Of a DNA stretch of 44,911 nucleotides, positions 25,151 to 35,369 are shown one piece after another. Every line of letters begins with the position of its first letter. Position 1 is the first letter of the stretch. The notes under the pieces were generated by a model. It was not told the DNA's origin and did not search any database. It worked only from the letters and a program-made list of their open reading frames with translations. The DNA comes from Companilactobacillus suantsaicola (GTDB lineage Bacteria; Bacillota; Bacilli; Lactobacillales; Lactobacillaceae), in NCBI RefSeq assembly GCF_004745525.1, contig NZ_RKLY01000022.1, forward strand, positions 1-44,911. The letters run 5' to 3'. A program made the translations under genes and the position numbers.

Positions 25151-26494
25151 TTAAGCTAATGCACCCATTGGATCCCAAGGAGCAAGAACTTTAGGATCTT
25201 TAGATTCTGTTTCGAAGGTATTCTTGAGATCATCACTCAAGTACTTCTTGTTGATAACTAGTTGATAAACGAATTCATCGAACCATGAGTCGCTCATAAC
25301 GAAGTAACCCTTAGTACCAACTTTTTCACCCCATGAGTTTTCGACCTTCCACTTGAGTGGGTTGCCGTTTTCATCAAGGTCAACACCAGTAATAACCATG
25401 GCATGTGTCATCATACTTTCAATGTAATCAAGACGTTCTGCTTTAGTCATTGAAAGATCTGTGTCGAGTAAACCTTCAAGGTCATAGATGTTTGTGTCCA
25501 TGATACCAATCTTACGGTCAGAACTTTGACCAACATCACTACCGAACCAAACTGTTTCACCAGCTTGAAGTTGTTTGATAGCAAGTTTCTTGAAGTCAGA
25601 GTTTTCAAGGTTCAAGTGACGAACTTGACGACCACCAACAACGTTACCAAGCATTTCAACTGTGTAAACGTGATTGTATGGTTTGTCAGCTGTTGGAGCA
25701 TTGATAGTTGAAATGTAGCTGTCTAAGTCCCAACCAACATACTTCTTGAAGAATTCTTGAGGTGTGATACCAACTTCTTTGTGATAATTCTTATCGTCAT
25801 CACGGTAAGCCCAGTCAAATTTTGTAGGTGGAACACCAACTGTGTAAACCAAGATCTTGTAAATTTCGCTGAGAAGTTCGTTCTTCTTACGTTCGATATC
25901 TTCTTCAGATTTGTTGTCATTAACAAGGTCACGTAAGATAATAGCATCTTTACGTAATTTCTTATTAAGAACGTTATTTAATTCAGAAGAATTTGTACGA
26001 CTGAATGTATCTGGCATAACGCTCTTTGGAACAACACCATATTTTTGAACTAGAGCCATGACCATATCCCATTGACCACCATCTTGTTGAGGTGTTGCCA
26101 TTAGGAAGTCAACTTTACGGTCGCCAGTTGGAAGTGCAGCTGTCTTTAAAACATTTTCAAAGAAGTAGTTTGATTTTTCTAGTTTGTCCCAGAAAAGCAT
26201 GTAACCTTGTGATAATTCGAAGCCCTTGATCTTGAAATTATCTTGAAGAGGGTGTCTCATTGTATTCAAGGCTGCGAAAACCCAGCAAAGGCCAGATTGT
26301 TTTTGATCAGCAACTTTACCAGTGTCGATTTCAACTGAGAAAGTTGGGTCCATAGCAACTTTAGATGCCATAGTTTCACTTGATTTGAAAAGACCGTTGT
26401 TAGCAACAGCGTTTTTAATAGCTGAAGAACCTGGTGTATTTTCAAATGCAGTTTGGAATTTTTCTAAATCTGATGATGTGATTTCTTTTGTCAT
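25151..26494 (-). CDS. pepC: C1B family aminopeptidase C / cysteine peptidase
   Basis: A 447-residue cytosolic cysteine peptidase of the bleomycin-hydrolase family. The catalytic Cys is residue 70 in DQKQSGLCWVFAALN, the His is in MTHAMVITGVD, and the Asn is in WKVENSWG. The length fits PepC/PepE/PepG. The residue before the active-site Cys pair is Leu where Arg is usual (SGRCW), so PepC versus the endopeptidases PepE/PepG is not settled. The C terminus ends in AWDPMGALA-like residues, typical of aminopeptidases whose tail limits the active site. AAGGAG precedes the ATG by 9 nt. It is the last gene of an operon with rpiA. Confidence 0.92.
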   Translation of the reverse strand: MTKEITSSDLEKFQTAFENTPGSSAIKNAVANNGLFKSSETMASKVAMDPTFSVEIDTGKVADQKQSGLCWVFAALNTMRHPLQDNFKIKGFELSQGYMLFWDKLEKSNYFFENVLKTAALPTGDRKVDFLMATPQQDGGQWDMVMALVQKYGVVPKSVMPDTFSRTNSSELNNVLNKKLRKDAIILRDLVNDNKSEEDIERKKNELLSEIYKILVYTVGVPPTKFDWAYRDDDKNYHKEVGITPQEFFKKYVGWDLDSYISTINAPTADKPYNHVYTVEMLGNVVGGRQVRHLNLENSDFKKLAIKQLQAGETVWFGSDVGQSSDRKIGIMDTNIYDLEGLLDTDLSMTKAERLDYIESMMTHAMVITGVDLDENGNPLKWKVENSWGEKVGTKGYFVMSDSWFDEFVYQLVINKKYLSDDLKNTFETESKDPKVLAPWDPMGALA

Positions 26495-26510
26495 ACAAAA
26501 ATTCTCCTTC

Positions 26511-27200
26511 TTATCTGATATTGTCGATTACTTTTGGTCCATCCTCATAACCGACGATAATAGTATTAACTATATCAAGAAATAGTCCATGTGCAACTAT
26601 TCCAACTTGATGATCTAACCAATCAGCCAACAAATGGGGATGATTGATCGTACCGATCTTCAAATCGATGATGTAGTTTTTGTTGTGGGTCAAGAAGCGG
26701 CTGCCATCTTCGTTAAGACGATAAACCGGGTTCAAGCCTTCTTTTTCTAAATCTTTAAAAGTCTTTTCACAGCCAAAAGGAATTACTTCCGTTGGAAGTG
26801 GAAAACTACCTAGAGTGTCGGCCATTTTTGATTGGTCAACGATCCAGATGTTGCGATTAGAGTTAATAGCGACCATCTTTTCGAGTAGGTGAGCGCCACC
26901 GCCGCCTTTGATACCTTGACCGTTTTTGTCAATTTGGTCAGCCCCATCGATCGTTAAGTCGATGTGGTCAACTTCATTCAAATCTTTAGTTGGAATGCCT
27001 AGTTCTTTGGCTTGTTTTTCCGAACGTGAAGAAGTTGTTACAGCGGTGATATTTTTAATTTCGCCAGCCTTTAATCTACGACCAAGTTCCTCAATCATAA
27101 AATAAACAGTCGAGCCGGTTCCAAGTCCGACGATTGAGTTGCTTTTGAAATAATCGACTGACTTTACGCCAACAGCTTTCTTTAATTCATCTTGGTTCAA
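26511..27200 (-). CDS. rpiA: Ribose-5-phosphate isomerase A
   Basis: A 229-residue cytosolic enzyme interconverting ribose 5-phosphate and ribulose 5-phosphate. Signature segments are GLGTGSTVYFMIEELG (phosphate loop), TTSSRSEKQAKELGI, DLTIDGADQID and KGGGGAHLLEKM (catalytic Asp, Glu and Lys). The start is TTG, directly after the stop of the GNAT gene, with AGGGGG 8 nt upstream. This implies translational coupling. It lies 16 nt before pepC. It feeds the pentose phosphate or phosphoketolase pathway. Confidence 0.96.
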   Translation of the reverse strand: MNQDELKKAVGVKSVDYFKSNSIVGLGTGSTVYFMIEELGRRLKAGEIKNITAVTTSSRSEKQAKELGIPTKDLNEVDHIDLTIDGADQIDKNGQGIKGGGGAHLLEKMVAINSNRNIWIVDQSKMADTLGSFPLPTEVIPFGCEKTFKDLEKEGLNPVYRLNEDGSRFLTHNKNYIIDLKIGTINHPHLLADWLDHQVGIVAHGLFLDIVNTIIVGYEDGPKVIDNIR

Positions 27201-27503
27201 CTAATTTTCCCCCTTTAAGAGCTTTTGGTAATTTTCGGTAAGAACAAATCTGATTTCTGGACGAATCTTGAAAGCAACTTTGGCATATTCACAAACGGGA
27301 ACAACTTTTAAACCTTTTAAGTCGGAGAAATCAACGACAGCGTTGAGTAGTCTTTTAGCTAAACCTTGTCCGCGATATTCTTCATCGACGAAAGTGTGAT
27401 CAAGTGAAATCACGCCATCTTCAACAGTTGAATAAGTTAATTCACCAATTGTTTTGTCATTGTCTACTAAGTAAAAACGACCTTTTTCATGATTTAATTC
27501 CAT
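27201..27503 (-). CDS. Small GNAT-like N-acetyltransferase (YjdJ type)
   Basis: A 100-residue minimal Gcn5-related acetyltransferase. The acetyl-CoA loop is visible in DEEYRGQGLAKRLLNAVVDF, followed by VVPVCEYAKVAFK. The protein is about two thirds the length of a full GNAT domain, as in the YjdJ group. AGGAGG precedes the ATG. It is the first gene of the operon with rpiA and pepC. The substrate is unknown. Confidence 0.9.
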   Translation of the reverse strand: MELNHEKGRFYLVDNDKTIGELTYSTVEDGVISLDHTFVDEEYRGQGLAKRLLNAVVDFSDLKGLKVVPVCEYAKVAFKIRPEIRFVLTENYQKLLKGEN

Positions 27504-27544
27504 AAAATTACCTCCTGCACGATTGTTTAATATAATATTACTCT

Positions 27545-27584
27545 ATTATAAGAAGAAAGTCAGTTGAATCAATAGTTTTATAAT
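27545..27584. promoter_or_regulatory. Divergent promoters for the GNAT operon and dut
   Basis: Minus strand: TTGATT (27567-27572), a 16-nt spacer and TATAAT (27545-27550). Plus strand: a perfect TATAAT at 27579-27584 with a weak -35. The two overlap, so the transcripts may compete. Confidence 0.55.
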
Positions 27585-27633
27585 GGTTAAAATGCTATTA
27601 TTTTAGTTATCTAATGCAAAAGGAGTTTTCAAT

Positions 27634-28176
27634 TTGGCTAAAAAACGTGGATTTGAAATTGTGAAAAAGTACGAGGGAAAAGGTATCAATTTGCCAGTTC
27701 GTCAAACTAAAAATGCCGCTGGCTATGACCTAGAAAGTGCAACTGATTTCGTTGTTCCTTCAATTTGGAAATTTGGTTTCTTAAATGTTTTAAAATTTAT
27801 CTTGAACAAGGGTAAAATGGATGAGGATAAAATTAATGAAGTCCAAAAATCAATCAAACCAGTGCTCGTACCAACTGGGATCAAAGCTTACATGCAAGAA
27901 GATGAAGTGATGATTATCGCCAGTCGTTCAAGCAATCCTTTGAAGCGTGGTTTGTCAATTCCTAATGGTATTGGAGTCGTTGACGCTGATTATTACAATA
28001 ACGAAAGTAATGAAGGCGAATTATTCGTTCAATTGATCAACTTTTTTCCCGTCGACTATAAAGTTAAAAAGGGTGAACGCCTAGCCCAAGCAATCTTCAT
28101 CAAGTATCTGACAACCGATTCGGATCAAGGCGGTTTGAAGAAACGTAATGGAGGATTTGGTACGACAGGAATATAA
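27634..28176 (+). CDS. dut: dUTP diphosphatase
   Basis: A 180-residue trimeric dUTPase hydrolysing dUTP to dUMP, limiting uracil in DNA. The five motifs are [39 protein letters not shown] and RNGGFGTTG. An insert of about 35 residues ([21 protein letters not shown] region) lies between motifs I and II, making it longer than the usual 145-150. The start is TTG, 9 nt after AAAGGAG. It leads the dut-radA-yacL-gltX cluster. Confidence 0.95.
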   Translation: MAKKRGFEIVKKYEGKGINLPVRQTKNAAGYDLESATDFVVPSIWKFGFLNVLKFILNKGKMDEDKINEVQKSIKPVLVPTGIKAYMQEDEVMIIASRSSNPLKRGLSIPNGIGVVDADYYNNESNEGELFVQLINFFPVDYKVKKGERLAQAIFIKYLTTDSDQGGLKKRNGGFGTTGI

Positions 28177-28195
28177 TAAGAAAGGAACTATTTTA

Positions 28196-29572
28196 TTGGC
28201 TAAAGCAAAAACAAAATTCGTATGTCAAAATTGTGGCTACGTGTCACCCAGATATTTAGGACGCTGCCCTAATTGTGGAGCTTGGAATCAAATGGTCGAA
28301 GAAGTCGACCAACCAGAATCAGTTAAGGCCAAAGCTACACCTAGCCGTCGTGTGAGTGATTTGGAATCTAAGCCGGTCAGTATTGATAAGGTCTCCTTTG
28401 AAAAAGAACCGCGAGTTAAAACTGAACTGTCAGAATTGAATCGGGTGCTCGGAGGCGGTATCGTACCGGGATCACTTATTTTGATTGGTGGAGATCCAGG
28501 AATTGGTAAATCGACCCTTTTGACCCAAGTTTCAGGGCAACTTGCTAAAACTGGTGGTAAAGTATTATATGTATCTGGTGAAGAAAGTGCGTCACAAATT
28601 AAGATGCGCGCTGACCGTCTTGGTATCACTGGCAAGAATTTGTATCTCTACCCTCAGACTGATATGAGTTACATCCGTCAAACGATAGCTGATATGAAAC
28701 CTGATTATTTGATCATCGATTCTGTTCAGACGATGGATGAGCCAGAGATCACTTCGGCAGTCGGCAGTATTTCCCAGATACGAGAAGTCACCGCTGAATT
28801 GATGAATATTGCCAAACAAGACAATATCACCGTTTTTGTTGTCGGACACGTGACTAAAGGTGGTGCCATTGCTGGTCCTAAGATTTTGGAGCACATGGTT
28901 GATACGGTGCTTTATTTTGAAGGCGACACGCATCACAGTTATCGAATTTTACGTTCAGTTAAAAACCGTTTTGGTTCAACTAACGAGATCGGTATTTTTG
29001 AGATGAGAACTAAGGGTTTGGTGGAAGTAACTAATCCTTCAGAGATTTTCTTAGAGGAGCGTTTAGCTGATACGAATGGTTCTGCAGTTGTTGTTTCAAT
29101 GGAAGGAACACGACCAATTTTAGTTGAAATTCAATCTTTAATAACCCCAACCATTTTCGGAAATGCCAAGAGAACGGCAACCGGATTAGATCATAATCGT
29201 GTTTCTGTGATCATGGCAGTGCTTGAGAAACGTGGCAATTTGATGTTACAAAATCAAGATGCTTATTTGAAATCGACAGGTGGAGTTAAGTTGGATGAAC
29301 CGGCAATTGATTTAGCCTTAGCGATGTCGATTGCTTCCAGTTATAAGAATCGGGGAATTCCCGCAGCTGACTGTTTTGTTGGTGAAGTCGGTCTGACTGG
29401 AGAGATCCGTCGGGTCAATAGAATCGATCAAAGAGTCAACGAAGCTGAAAAGTTAGGCTTCAAACGGATCTTCGTTCCTAAGAATAATCTGGGAGATTGG
29501 TCAAAAGATAATAAAATTAAAATTATCGGTGTCAGCACAGTGTCTGATGCAATGAACAAAATTTTTAACTAG
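28196..29572 (+). CDS. radA: DNA repair protein RadA (Sms)
   Basis: A 458-residue branch-migration ATPase for recombination repair and transformation. It has an N-terminal C4 zinc finger (CQNCG...CPNCG), Walker [11 protein letters not shown], the Rad[12 protein letters not shown] motif and a C-terminal Lon protease-like domain. The chosen TTG (28196) is 10 nt from AAAGGA and yields the normal family start [14 protein letters not shown]. An upstream in-frame ATG within dut would add 16 foreign residues. It is in an operon with dut (19 nt) and yacL (9 nt). Confidence 0.96.
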   Translation: MAKAKTKFVCQNCGYVSPRYLGRCPNCGAWNQMVEEVDQPESVKAKATPSRRVSDLESKPVSIDKVSFEKEPRVKTELSELNRVLGGGIVPGSLILIGGDPGIGKSTLLTQVSGQLAKTGGKVLYVSGEESASQIKMRADRLGITGKNLYLYPQTDMSYIRQTIADMKPDYLIIDSVQTMDEPEITSAVGSISQIREVTAELMNIAKQDNITVFVVGHVTKGGAIAGPKILEHMVDTVLYFEGDTHHSYRILRSVKNRFGSTNEIGIFEMRTKGLVEVTNPSEIFLEERLADTNGSAVVVSMEGTRPILVEIQSLITPTIFGNAKRTATGLDHNRVSVIMAVLEKRGNLMLQNQDAYLKSTGGVKLDEPAIDLALAMSIASSYKNRGIPAADCFVGEVGLTGEIRRVNRIDQRVNEAEKLGFKRIFVPKNNLGDWSKDNKIKIIGVSTVSDAMNKIFN

Positions 29573-29581
29573 GAGGTATTT

Positions 29582-30859
29582 ATGCGAAAGATAGTAATTA
29601 ACATAATTTTTGCACTCTTTGGTATTGCGGTCGGAATTAGCGCTTTGCCAATCTTGTGGGAAATGACAGGTTTAGCAGGAATTGCTTTTATTAACAACGG
29701 CTATTTTGACGGACTTATTGGTGGTATCATATTTTATTTATTGTCGTTCTTATTTGTTAAACCAATTATAAATTTGAACCAAAGAATCGAGAAGTATTTG
29801 AACTCTCGCTCACCAGGTTGGATCATTTACGGAGCTGGATTTTTGATTGGTGGTTTAGTTTTAGCCAATGTTATTTCCATTCCGTTCTATATGATGAGTA
29901 ACATGTTTTCAAATGTTATCCCGGTCATTCTGATGATTGTCTTTGGTTGGATCGGTTTTCGAATGGGAACTAGTCGTCGTAATGATTGGAGTAACTTCTC
30001 AATCACTAAGCGCAACACCAAGAATACGACGGAAAAAAGTGAAGAGTTAGCATCTGAAGGGGAAGTCACTCGTCGCAGCAACAAGAAGGAATATTATCCA
30101 TACAAAATTTTGGATACTTCAGTTGTAATTGATGGTCGGATTCACCAACTAGCTCACACGGGCTTTTTGGAAGGAAAACTGATGATTCCTGATTTCGTAG
30201 TGCACGAGTTGCAACTGATTTCAGATTCTAGTGATAATCAAAAACGCGAACGTGGTCGCCGTGGACTTGATATTTTGAATGAAATGAAAATGGATAAAGG
30301 TATCAATTACACAACTACGACGCGTGATTATGATAATATTCCAGAAGTGGATATGAAATTGCTTAAATTAGCTAAAGAAATCGGTGGTGCTGTCATCACA
30401 AATGATTATAATTTAAGTAAGGTAAGTGAATTTCAAAATGTTCAAGTACTTAACATTAACGAATTAGCCAAAGTCTTGAAACCAATGGTTTTGCCAGGCG
30501 AGGCAATGACTGTTAAAGTTATTAAAGAGGGTACTGAAAGAGAGCAAGGTGTCGCATACCTAGAGGACGGTACAATGGTTGTTGTTGAAGAAGGTAAATA
30601 CTTCATCAATAAAGAAGTTGAAATCGTCGTAACTAGTGCATTGCAAACTGATGCTGGTAAAATGATATTTGCAAAGCCTAAGCATTCAATGCATGGTATC
30701 CAGGAAAAGAGTAGTGCCAAGGAGAATTCCAATAACCATAACGGAAACAACAACCATAACAATGGCAACCGTAACCGCAATAATGGCAATCGGACTTCGA
30801 ATAAAAACAACTCAAGAAATAAAAGGGGAGAACATAGAAATGGCAAAAAAGTCAGATAA
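29582..30859 (+). CDS. yacL: PIN/TRAM domain membrane protein YacL
   Basis: A 425-residue membrane-anchored predicted nuclease. Four membrane helices (residues 5-125) are followed by a PIN domain ([34 protein letters not shown] acidic residues) and a TRAM domain ([15 protein letters not shown]). After about residue 375 comes a 50-residue tail of Asn, His, Arg and Lys repeats ([18 protein letters not shown]). That tail overlaps the start of gltX by 20 nt. AGGAGG precedes the ATG. Its place between radA and gltX is conserved in Firmicutes. Confidence 0.92.
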   Translation: MRKIVINIIFALFGIAVGISALPILWEMTGLAGIAFINNGYFDGLIGGIIFYLLSFLFVKPIINLNQRIEKYLNSRSPGWIIYGAGFLIGGLVLANVISIPFYMMSNMFSNVIPVILMIVFGWIGFRMGTSRRNDWSNFSITKRNTKNTTEKSEELASEGEVTRRSNKKEYYPYKILDTSVVIDGRIHQLAHTGFLEGKLMIPDFVVHELQLISDSSDNQKRERGRRGLDILNEMKMDKGINYTTTTRDYDNIPEVDMKLLKLAKEIGGAVITNDYNLSKVSEFQNVQVLNINELAKVLKPMVLPGEAMTVKVIKEGTEREQGVAYLEDGTMVVVEEGKYFINKEVEIVVTSALQTDAGKMIFAKPKHSMHGIQEKSSAKENSNNHNGNNNHNNGNRNRNNGNRTSNKNNSRNKRGEHRNGKKVR

Positions 30860-32336
30860 CAAAATTCGTGTAAGATATGCACCAAGTCCAACAGGTCACT
30901 TGCACATTGGAAACGCTAGAACAGCTATCTTTAACTACCTATTTGCACGTAGTCACAAAGGTACATTCGTAATCCGTATCGAGGATACAGATACAAAGAG
31001 AAACGTTAAAGGTGGAACAAAGAGTCAACTAGAAAACCTTAAATGGCTTGGTGTTGATTGGGATGAAGGTCCAGATGTCGGTGGTGACTATGGTCCATAT
31101 CGTCAATCAGAAAGAAAAGAAATTTATCAAAAATACATCGATGAATTACTTGAAAAAGGTCTAGCTTACAAATCATATCTGACTGAAGAACAACTAACAC
31201 AAATGCGTGAAGACCAAGAAGCTCATGGTCAAATGCCTCATTACGAATACGAATTCGAAGGCATGTCTGAAGAAGAAAAGGCCGCTAAGATCAAAGAAGC
31301 TGAAGACAAAGGTTTACAACCAGTTGTTAGATTCCACGTACCAGTTGGTAAGAACTATGAATGGGACGATATCGTTAAAGGTAAAGTTTCCATTGGTTCA
31401 GACACTATCGGTGGCGATTGGGTTATCCAAAAGCGTGACGGTATGCCAACTTACAACTTTGCGGTTGTTATTGATGACCATTTGATGGAAATCAGTCATG
31501 TTCTTCGTGGTGATGATCACGTTGCTAACACACCAAAACAATTGATGATTTATGATGCTTTAGGCTGGGAAGCTCCAAAATTCGGTCATATGACATTGAT
31601 CATCAACACTGAAACAGGTAAGAAGTTGAGTAAACGTGACGAATCAATCCTTCAATTCATCGAACAATATCGTGAATTAGGTTACTTGCCAGAAGCTATG
31701 TTCAACTTCATCACTTTACTAGGTTGGTCACCGGTCGGTGAAGACGAATTGTTCACACGCAAACAATTCATCAAGATCTTTGACGAACACCGTTTGAGCA
31801 AATCACCTGCTAAATTCGACCAAAAGAAACTCGAATGGGTCAACAACCAATATGTTAAGCACGCTGACGTTAGTGAAATCACTGACCTAGTCTTAGCAAA
31901 CTTGATTGAAGCCAAACGAGTATCAGAAGATCCATCAACTGACGAAATCCAATGGGTAAGACATTTAACAGAACTATACATGCCACAAATGTCATATACA
32001 CAACAAATCGTTGACCTAGCAGATGTCTTCTTCAATCAACCAGAACACCTAACAGATGACGAACAAAAAGAATTAGCAGACGATGATGCCAAAGCAGCTA
32101 TTGAAGATCTAAAAGGTAAGTTAGAAAACCTACCACGCTTCACAGCCGCACAAATCATGGATGCAATTCAATCAGTTAGAGCTGACACTGGTGTTAAAGG
32201 TAGAAAACTCTATATGCCAGCAAGAATTGCTACAACAAGAACAATGCACGGTCCAGCAATTGCTGAAACAATCGAATTGTTCGGTAAGAAACAAGCTCTT
32301 GCAAATATCGATAAGACTTTATCAGAAATGAACTAA
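30840..32336 (+). CDS. gltX: Glutamyl-tRNA synthetase
   Basis: A 498-residue class I aminoacyl-tRNA synthetase charging tRNA-Glu, and in many Firmicutes tRNA-Gln for later amidation. Motifs are the HIGH-like HLHIGNA and the KMSKS-like [10 protein letters not shown], followed by a C-terminal anticodon-binding domain. The ATG at 30840 follows GGGGAG by 9 nt, inside the end of yacL, so translation may be coupled. No T-box is visible upstream. Codon use is of the highly expressed type. Confidence 0.97.
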   Translation: MAKKSDNKIRVRYAPSPTGHLHIGNARTAIFNYLFARSHKGTFVIRIEDTDTKRNVKGGTKSQLENLKWLGVDWDEGPDVGGDYGPYRQSERKEIYQKYIDELLEKGLAYKSYLTEEQLTQMREDQEAHGQMPHYEYEFEGMSEEEKAAKIKEAEDKGLQPVVRFHVPVGKNYEWDDIVKGKVSIGSDTIGGDWVIQKRDGMPTYNFAVVIDDHLMEISHVLRGDDHVANTPKQLMIYDALGWEAPKFGHMTLIINTETGKKLSKRDESILQFIEQYRELGYLPEAMFNFITLLGWSPVGEDELFTRKQFIKIFDEHRLSKSPAKFDQKKLEWVNNQYVKHADVSEITDLVLANLIEAKRVSEDPSTDEIQWVRHLTELYMPQMSYTQQIVDLADVFFNQPEHLTDDEQKELADDDAKAAIEDLKGKLENLPRFTAAQIMDAIQSVRADTGVKGRKLYMPARIATTRTMHGPAIAETIELFGKKQALANIDKTLSEMN

Positions 32337-32407
32337 AGCTAATTTTTGTTAGAATAGGATAGAATGTTTTTAGTGAATAGAGGATATTCAAAAAGAATTA
32401 CTATCTA

Positions 32408-32563
32408 GTTCGGAAGGACAAAACCGATTGGCTCAGTGGTGAAGTTTTACTTAGCGCTTTAGCGCTTACGTAAAAGGCCGAGCTTGGAAATGCCGCGCAC
32501 TTTGCGGTAGTTTCAAGTCGTGCTCACCACGTTCCAGCCAAAATCGGTTTTGTCCTTTCGGAC
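32408..32563 (+). repeat. Structured repeat family 2, complete copy
   Basis: A 22-bp outer stem (32408-32429 with 32542-32563, GGACAAAACCGATT/AATCGGTTTTGTCC at its core) encloses TGGTGA/TCACCA and two hairpins. Hairpin 1 has core TTAGCGCTTTAGCGCTTA (32451-32468). Hairpin 2 has loop GCGCACTTTGCG. Unpaired GGCTCAG, AAGGCC and CGTTC are shared with the copy near 44700. The overall shape is a three-way junction. It fills the gap between gltX and cysS together with the terminator. A minus-strand reading frame here is incidental. Confidence 0.75.
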
Positions 32564-32597
32564 GGCAAGCCAAAGCAACAAAAAATAAAGAAAAGAA

Positions 32598-32643
32598 AAA
32601 GAGGTTGAAGGAAAACTTAGTTTGCCTCCAAGCTCTTTTTTAT
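32598..32643 (+). terminator. Terminator between gltX and cysS
   Basis: AAAGAGGTTGAAGG pairs with CCTCCAAGCTCTTT and is followed by a T-run. It ends about 14 nt before cysS. Confidence 0.82.
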
Positions 32644-32656
32644 ATAGGTGAAGATT

Positions 32657-34063
32657 ATGTTGAAGATTTTCAATACATTGACCCGTGAAAAAGAAGAATT
32701 TAAACCAATAACACCTAATCAAGTTAATATGTACGTCTGTGGACCAACCGTGTATAACTATATTCACATCGGAAATGCCCGTTCCATCGTGGCTTTTGAT
32801 ACCGTTCGTCGTTATTTAGAATTCTTAGGATACAAAGTGAAATTTGTTTCTAACTTTACTGATGTTGATGACAAAATGATCAAAGAAGCCAATCGTGAGG
32901 GTATTACCGTTCCTGAAGTCGCTGATCGGTTTATCAAAGCTTTCTATGAGGATATTGCTGCAATCAATGTTCAAAAGGCAACAATTAATCCCCGAGCTAC
33001 TGATAACATTCAAGACATTATTGATTTCGTCAAAGTTTTGATTGAGAAAGGTTATGCCTATGAATCTGATGGGGATGTTTTCTATCGGGCTAGAAAGTTC
33101 AAACACTACGGTGAATTGTCTGACCAGAATATCGACCAATTAGTTGAAGGTGCCAGTGAACATATCGGTGAAACTGAATTCGCCAAAAAACAAGATCCAA
33201 TTGACTTTGTGTTGTGGAAAAAAGCTAAGCCAGGTGAAATCAAATGGGATTCACCATGGGGTGAAGGTCGTCCTGGTTGGCACATCGAGTGTTCAGTTAT
33301 GTCGACAAAATACCTAGGTGATACTTTTGATATTCACGGTGGTGGCCAAGACTTAGAGTTCCCTCACCATGAAAATGAAATCGCTCAAAGTGAAGCTAAG
33401 ACGGGTAAGAAGTTTGTCAACTACTGGATGCACAATGGATTTGTGACAGTTGAAAACAATGAGAAGATGAGTAAATCTTTGGGCAATTTTGTGACGGTTC
33501 ATGATCTTGTGCAAAAGACGAATCCACAAGTTTTACGATTCTTCCTTTCATCAACTCACTATCGTCGACCACTCGAATACTCGCAAGCTAATCTTCAAAA
33601 AGCTGCCGATAATTTGGATAAGATCAAGACAGCTTACAACAATTTGAAATTTAGATTAGATGATGCTAAGACTGGCGATGATAACGAGGTAAATACTCAA
33701 GTTAACCAAATCACTGAAGACTTTAAGACGGCGATGAATGACGATTTCAACGTTCAAAATGGTTTGACGGAAATTTTCAATTTGGTCAGTTTTGCCAACA
33801 ACTATTCAACAAGAGATACAGTTGCTAAAAATGCTGTAAATGTTATCCTAAAAGCTATGGCTGATTTGACAAGTATTCTCGGAATCAACTTGGACAATCA
33901 ACAAGACCTTTCAGAAGAGATTCAAGAAATGGTCGATAAACGTGATCAAGCGCGCGCTGACAAAGATTTTGCCACGAGTGATAAATTACGTGACCAACTA
34001 AAAGAAATGGGTGTAATCCTCGAAGATACACCACAAGGAACACGGTGGCATATTAATGACTGA
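32657..34063 (+). CDS. cysS: Cysteinyl-tRNA synthetase
   Basis: A 468-residue class I synthetase. It shows [16 protein letters not shown] (zinc Cys and HIGH), GWHIECSVM and [15 protein letters not shown] (zinc and Cys selection) and KMSKSLGNF. The ATG at 32657 is preceded by AGGTG; the in-frame GTG at 32648 belongs to that site. It leads cysS-mrnC-rlmB, overlapping mrnC by 8 nt. Because a strong terminator precedes it, a promoter must lie in or near 32400-32650, or read-through is regulated. Confidence 0.97.
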   Translation: MLKIFNTLTREKEEFKPITPNQVNMYVCGPTVYNYIHIGNARSIVAFDTVRRYLEFLGYKVKFVSNFTDVDDKMIKEANREGITVPEVADRFIKAFYEDIAAINVQKATINPRATDNIQDIIDFVKVLIEKGYAYESDGDVFYRARKFKHYGELSDQNIDQLVEGASEHIGETEFAKKQDPIDFVLWKKAKPGEIKWDSPWGEGRPGWHIECSVMSTKYLGDTFDIHGGGQDLEFPHHENEIAQSEAKTGKKFVNYWMHNGFVTVENNEKMSKSLGNFVTVHDLVQKTNPQVLRFFLSSTHYRRPLEYSQANLQKAADNLDKIKTAYNNLKFRLDDAKTGDDNEVNTQVNQITEDFKTAMNDDFNVQNGLTEIFNLVSFANNYSTRDTVAKNAVNVILKAMADLTSILGINLDNQQDLSEEIQEMVDKRDQARADKDFATSDKLRDQLKEMGVILEDTPQGTRWHIND

Positions 34064-34469
34064 TGTGAAACAATTTAACGGCGTGGCGCTAGCTTATTTG
34101 GGCGATGCCGTTTATGAAGTATTTATTCGTGAACATTTGATGGGTAAAGATATTACCAAAGTTAACGAATTACAAAAACAAGCTAAACATTACGTTTCAG
34201 CCAAAGCTCAAGCATCATTGATCACTTTGATGCTCGACAAAGAAATTTTGTCTGAAGAAGAAGTTAGAATTTACAAAAATGGCCGTAATGCTAAAAAATA
34301 TACCAAAGCTAAAAATACCAGTGTCGTAACTTATCACATGTCGACTGGTTTTGAAGCCTTATTTGGTTATTTAGATATCACAGGTGACAAAAAACGAGTT
34401 CAAGAACTAGCACAATGGTGCATAAATGAAGTGGAAACAGGTGAAGCAGATGACCGCAAATTCGAATAA
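34056..34469 (+). CDS. mrnC: Mini-ribonuclease 3
   Basis: A 137-residue dimeric RNase III-like enzyme without a dsRNA-binding domain that matures 23S rRNA in Firmicutes. The catalytic signature is [18 protein letters not shown], with a second acidic region near its C-terminal half. It starts inside the end of cysS and overlaps rlmB by 20 nt, so the three are translated together. Confidence 0.94.
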   Translation: MTDVKQFNGVALAYLGDAVYEVFIREHLMGKDITKVNELQKQAKHYVSAKAQASLITLMLDKEILSEEEVRIYKNGRNAKKYTKAKNTSVVTYHMSTGFEALFGYLDITGDKKRVQELAQWCINEVETGEADDRKFE

Positions 34470-35232
34470 ACGTAACAATAATAATTTAGAAGATAATGAA
34501 TTAGTTTATGGTGTGCATTCAGTACTTGAATTATTGAAGTCCGCTACTGCTGATCAACGTGTTAACAAAGTATTAGTTCAAAAAGGACTTTCTAGTGAAC
34601 ACATCGCTGAAGCTATCAAGTTGGCTAAACGTGACCGCTTGATCGTTCAAGAAGTTCCTAAGAACAAATTGGATGATATTAGTAACGGTGGTAACCATCA
34701 AGGGATGGCAGCTTATGTGGCTCCTTATCAATACGCCGAAATGGAAGACATCTTCAAGAGTGCTGAAAAGAAGGGGACTGATCCCTTTATTTTAATTCTG
34801 GATAAGATTGAAGATCCTCATAACCTCGGTTCGATTATGCGGACAGCTGATGCCGTTGGTGTTGATGGAATTATCGTACCTAAGCATCGCTCAACAGGTT
34901 TAACTTCAACGGTTGCTAAGACTTCAACCGGTGCTATTGAACACGTGCCAGTTGTGCGCGTGACTAATTTGGTTAATACCATCAAAGATTTGAAGAAACG
35001 TAACGTCTGGGTCTTTGGAACCGCAATGGAAGGTGACAATTACCGTAACTGGAATGCCAAGGGAGCAGTCGCTTTGATCATTGGTAACGAAGGCAAAGGA
35101 ATTTCACCACTAGTTTTGAAACAAGCTGACCAAACTTTGAATATTCCGATGGTCGGACATGTCCAAAGTTTAAATGCCTCTGTAGCAACTGGAATCCTGT
35201 TGTATCAAGCATTTGCGTCACGCAATAATTAA
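34450..35232 (+). CDS. rlmB: 23S rRNA (guanosine-2'-O-)-methyltransferase, TrmH family
   Basis: A 260-residue SpoU-class methyltransferase. The N-terminal substrate domain includes VYGVHSVLELL. The knotted catalytic domain has LDKIEDPHNLGSIMRTADAVG, ALIIGNEGKGIS and MVGHVQSLNASVATGILLYQ (motifs 1-3). The ATG at 34450 has GGTG upstream and lies within mrnC; a longer start at 34426 is possible. A short basic Asn/Arg stretch opens the protein. Confidence 0.94.
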   Translation: MTANSNKRNNNNLEDNELVYGVHSVLELLKSATADQRVNKVLVQKGLSSEHIAEAIKLAKRDRLIVQEVPKNKLDDISNGGNHQGMAAYVAPYQYAEMEDIFKSAEKKGTDPFILILDKIEDPHNLGSIMRTADAVGVDGIIVPKHRSTGLTSTVAKTSTGAIEHVPVVRVTNLVNTIKDLKKRNVWVFGTAMEGDNYRNWNAKGAVALIIGNEGKGISPLVLKQADQTLNIPMVGHVQSLNASVATGILLYQAFASRNN

Positions 35233-35249
35233 AGTATAAAAATTATAAA

Positions 35250-35290
35250 CAATAGCTTAACGAATTATTTTTCGTTAGGCTATTTAATTT
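35250..35290 (+). terminator. Terminator after rlmB
   Basis: AATAGCTTAACGAA, the loop TTATTT, TTCGTTAGGCTATT and then TAATTT. A good stem but a weak T-tract. Confidence 0.65.
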
Positions 35291-35369
35291 GTTGTAAACA
35301 TACGTTCGCTTAAAAACGACTGGTTTATATGGTATTTTCAAAGTGCAAAGTTATTATCTAAACATTTGA

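Noticed and set aside
28148-28195. Upstream ATG start for radA inside dut
   Set aside because: It would add 16 residues unlike any RadA; TTG at 28196 has a Shine-Dalgarno and gives the family N terminus.
32337-32656. T-box riboswitch before cysS
   Set aside because: No T-box sequence (TGGNACCGCG type) or specifier-loop layout; the structure present is the family 2 repeat plus a simple terminator.
32513-32767. 84-codon minus-strand frame between gltX and cysS
   Set aside because: It lies in the structured repeat, the terminator and the start of cysS; no homology recognised.
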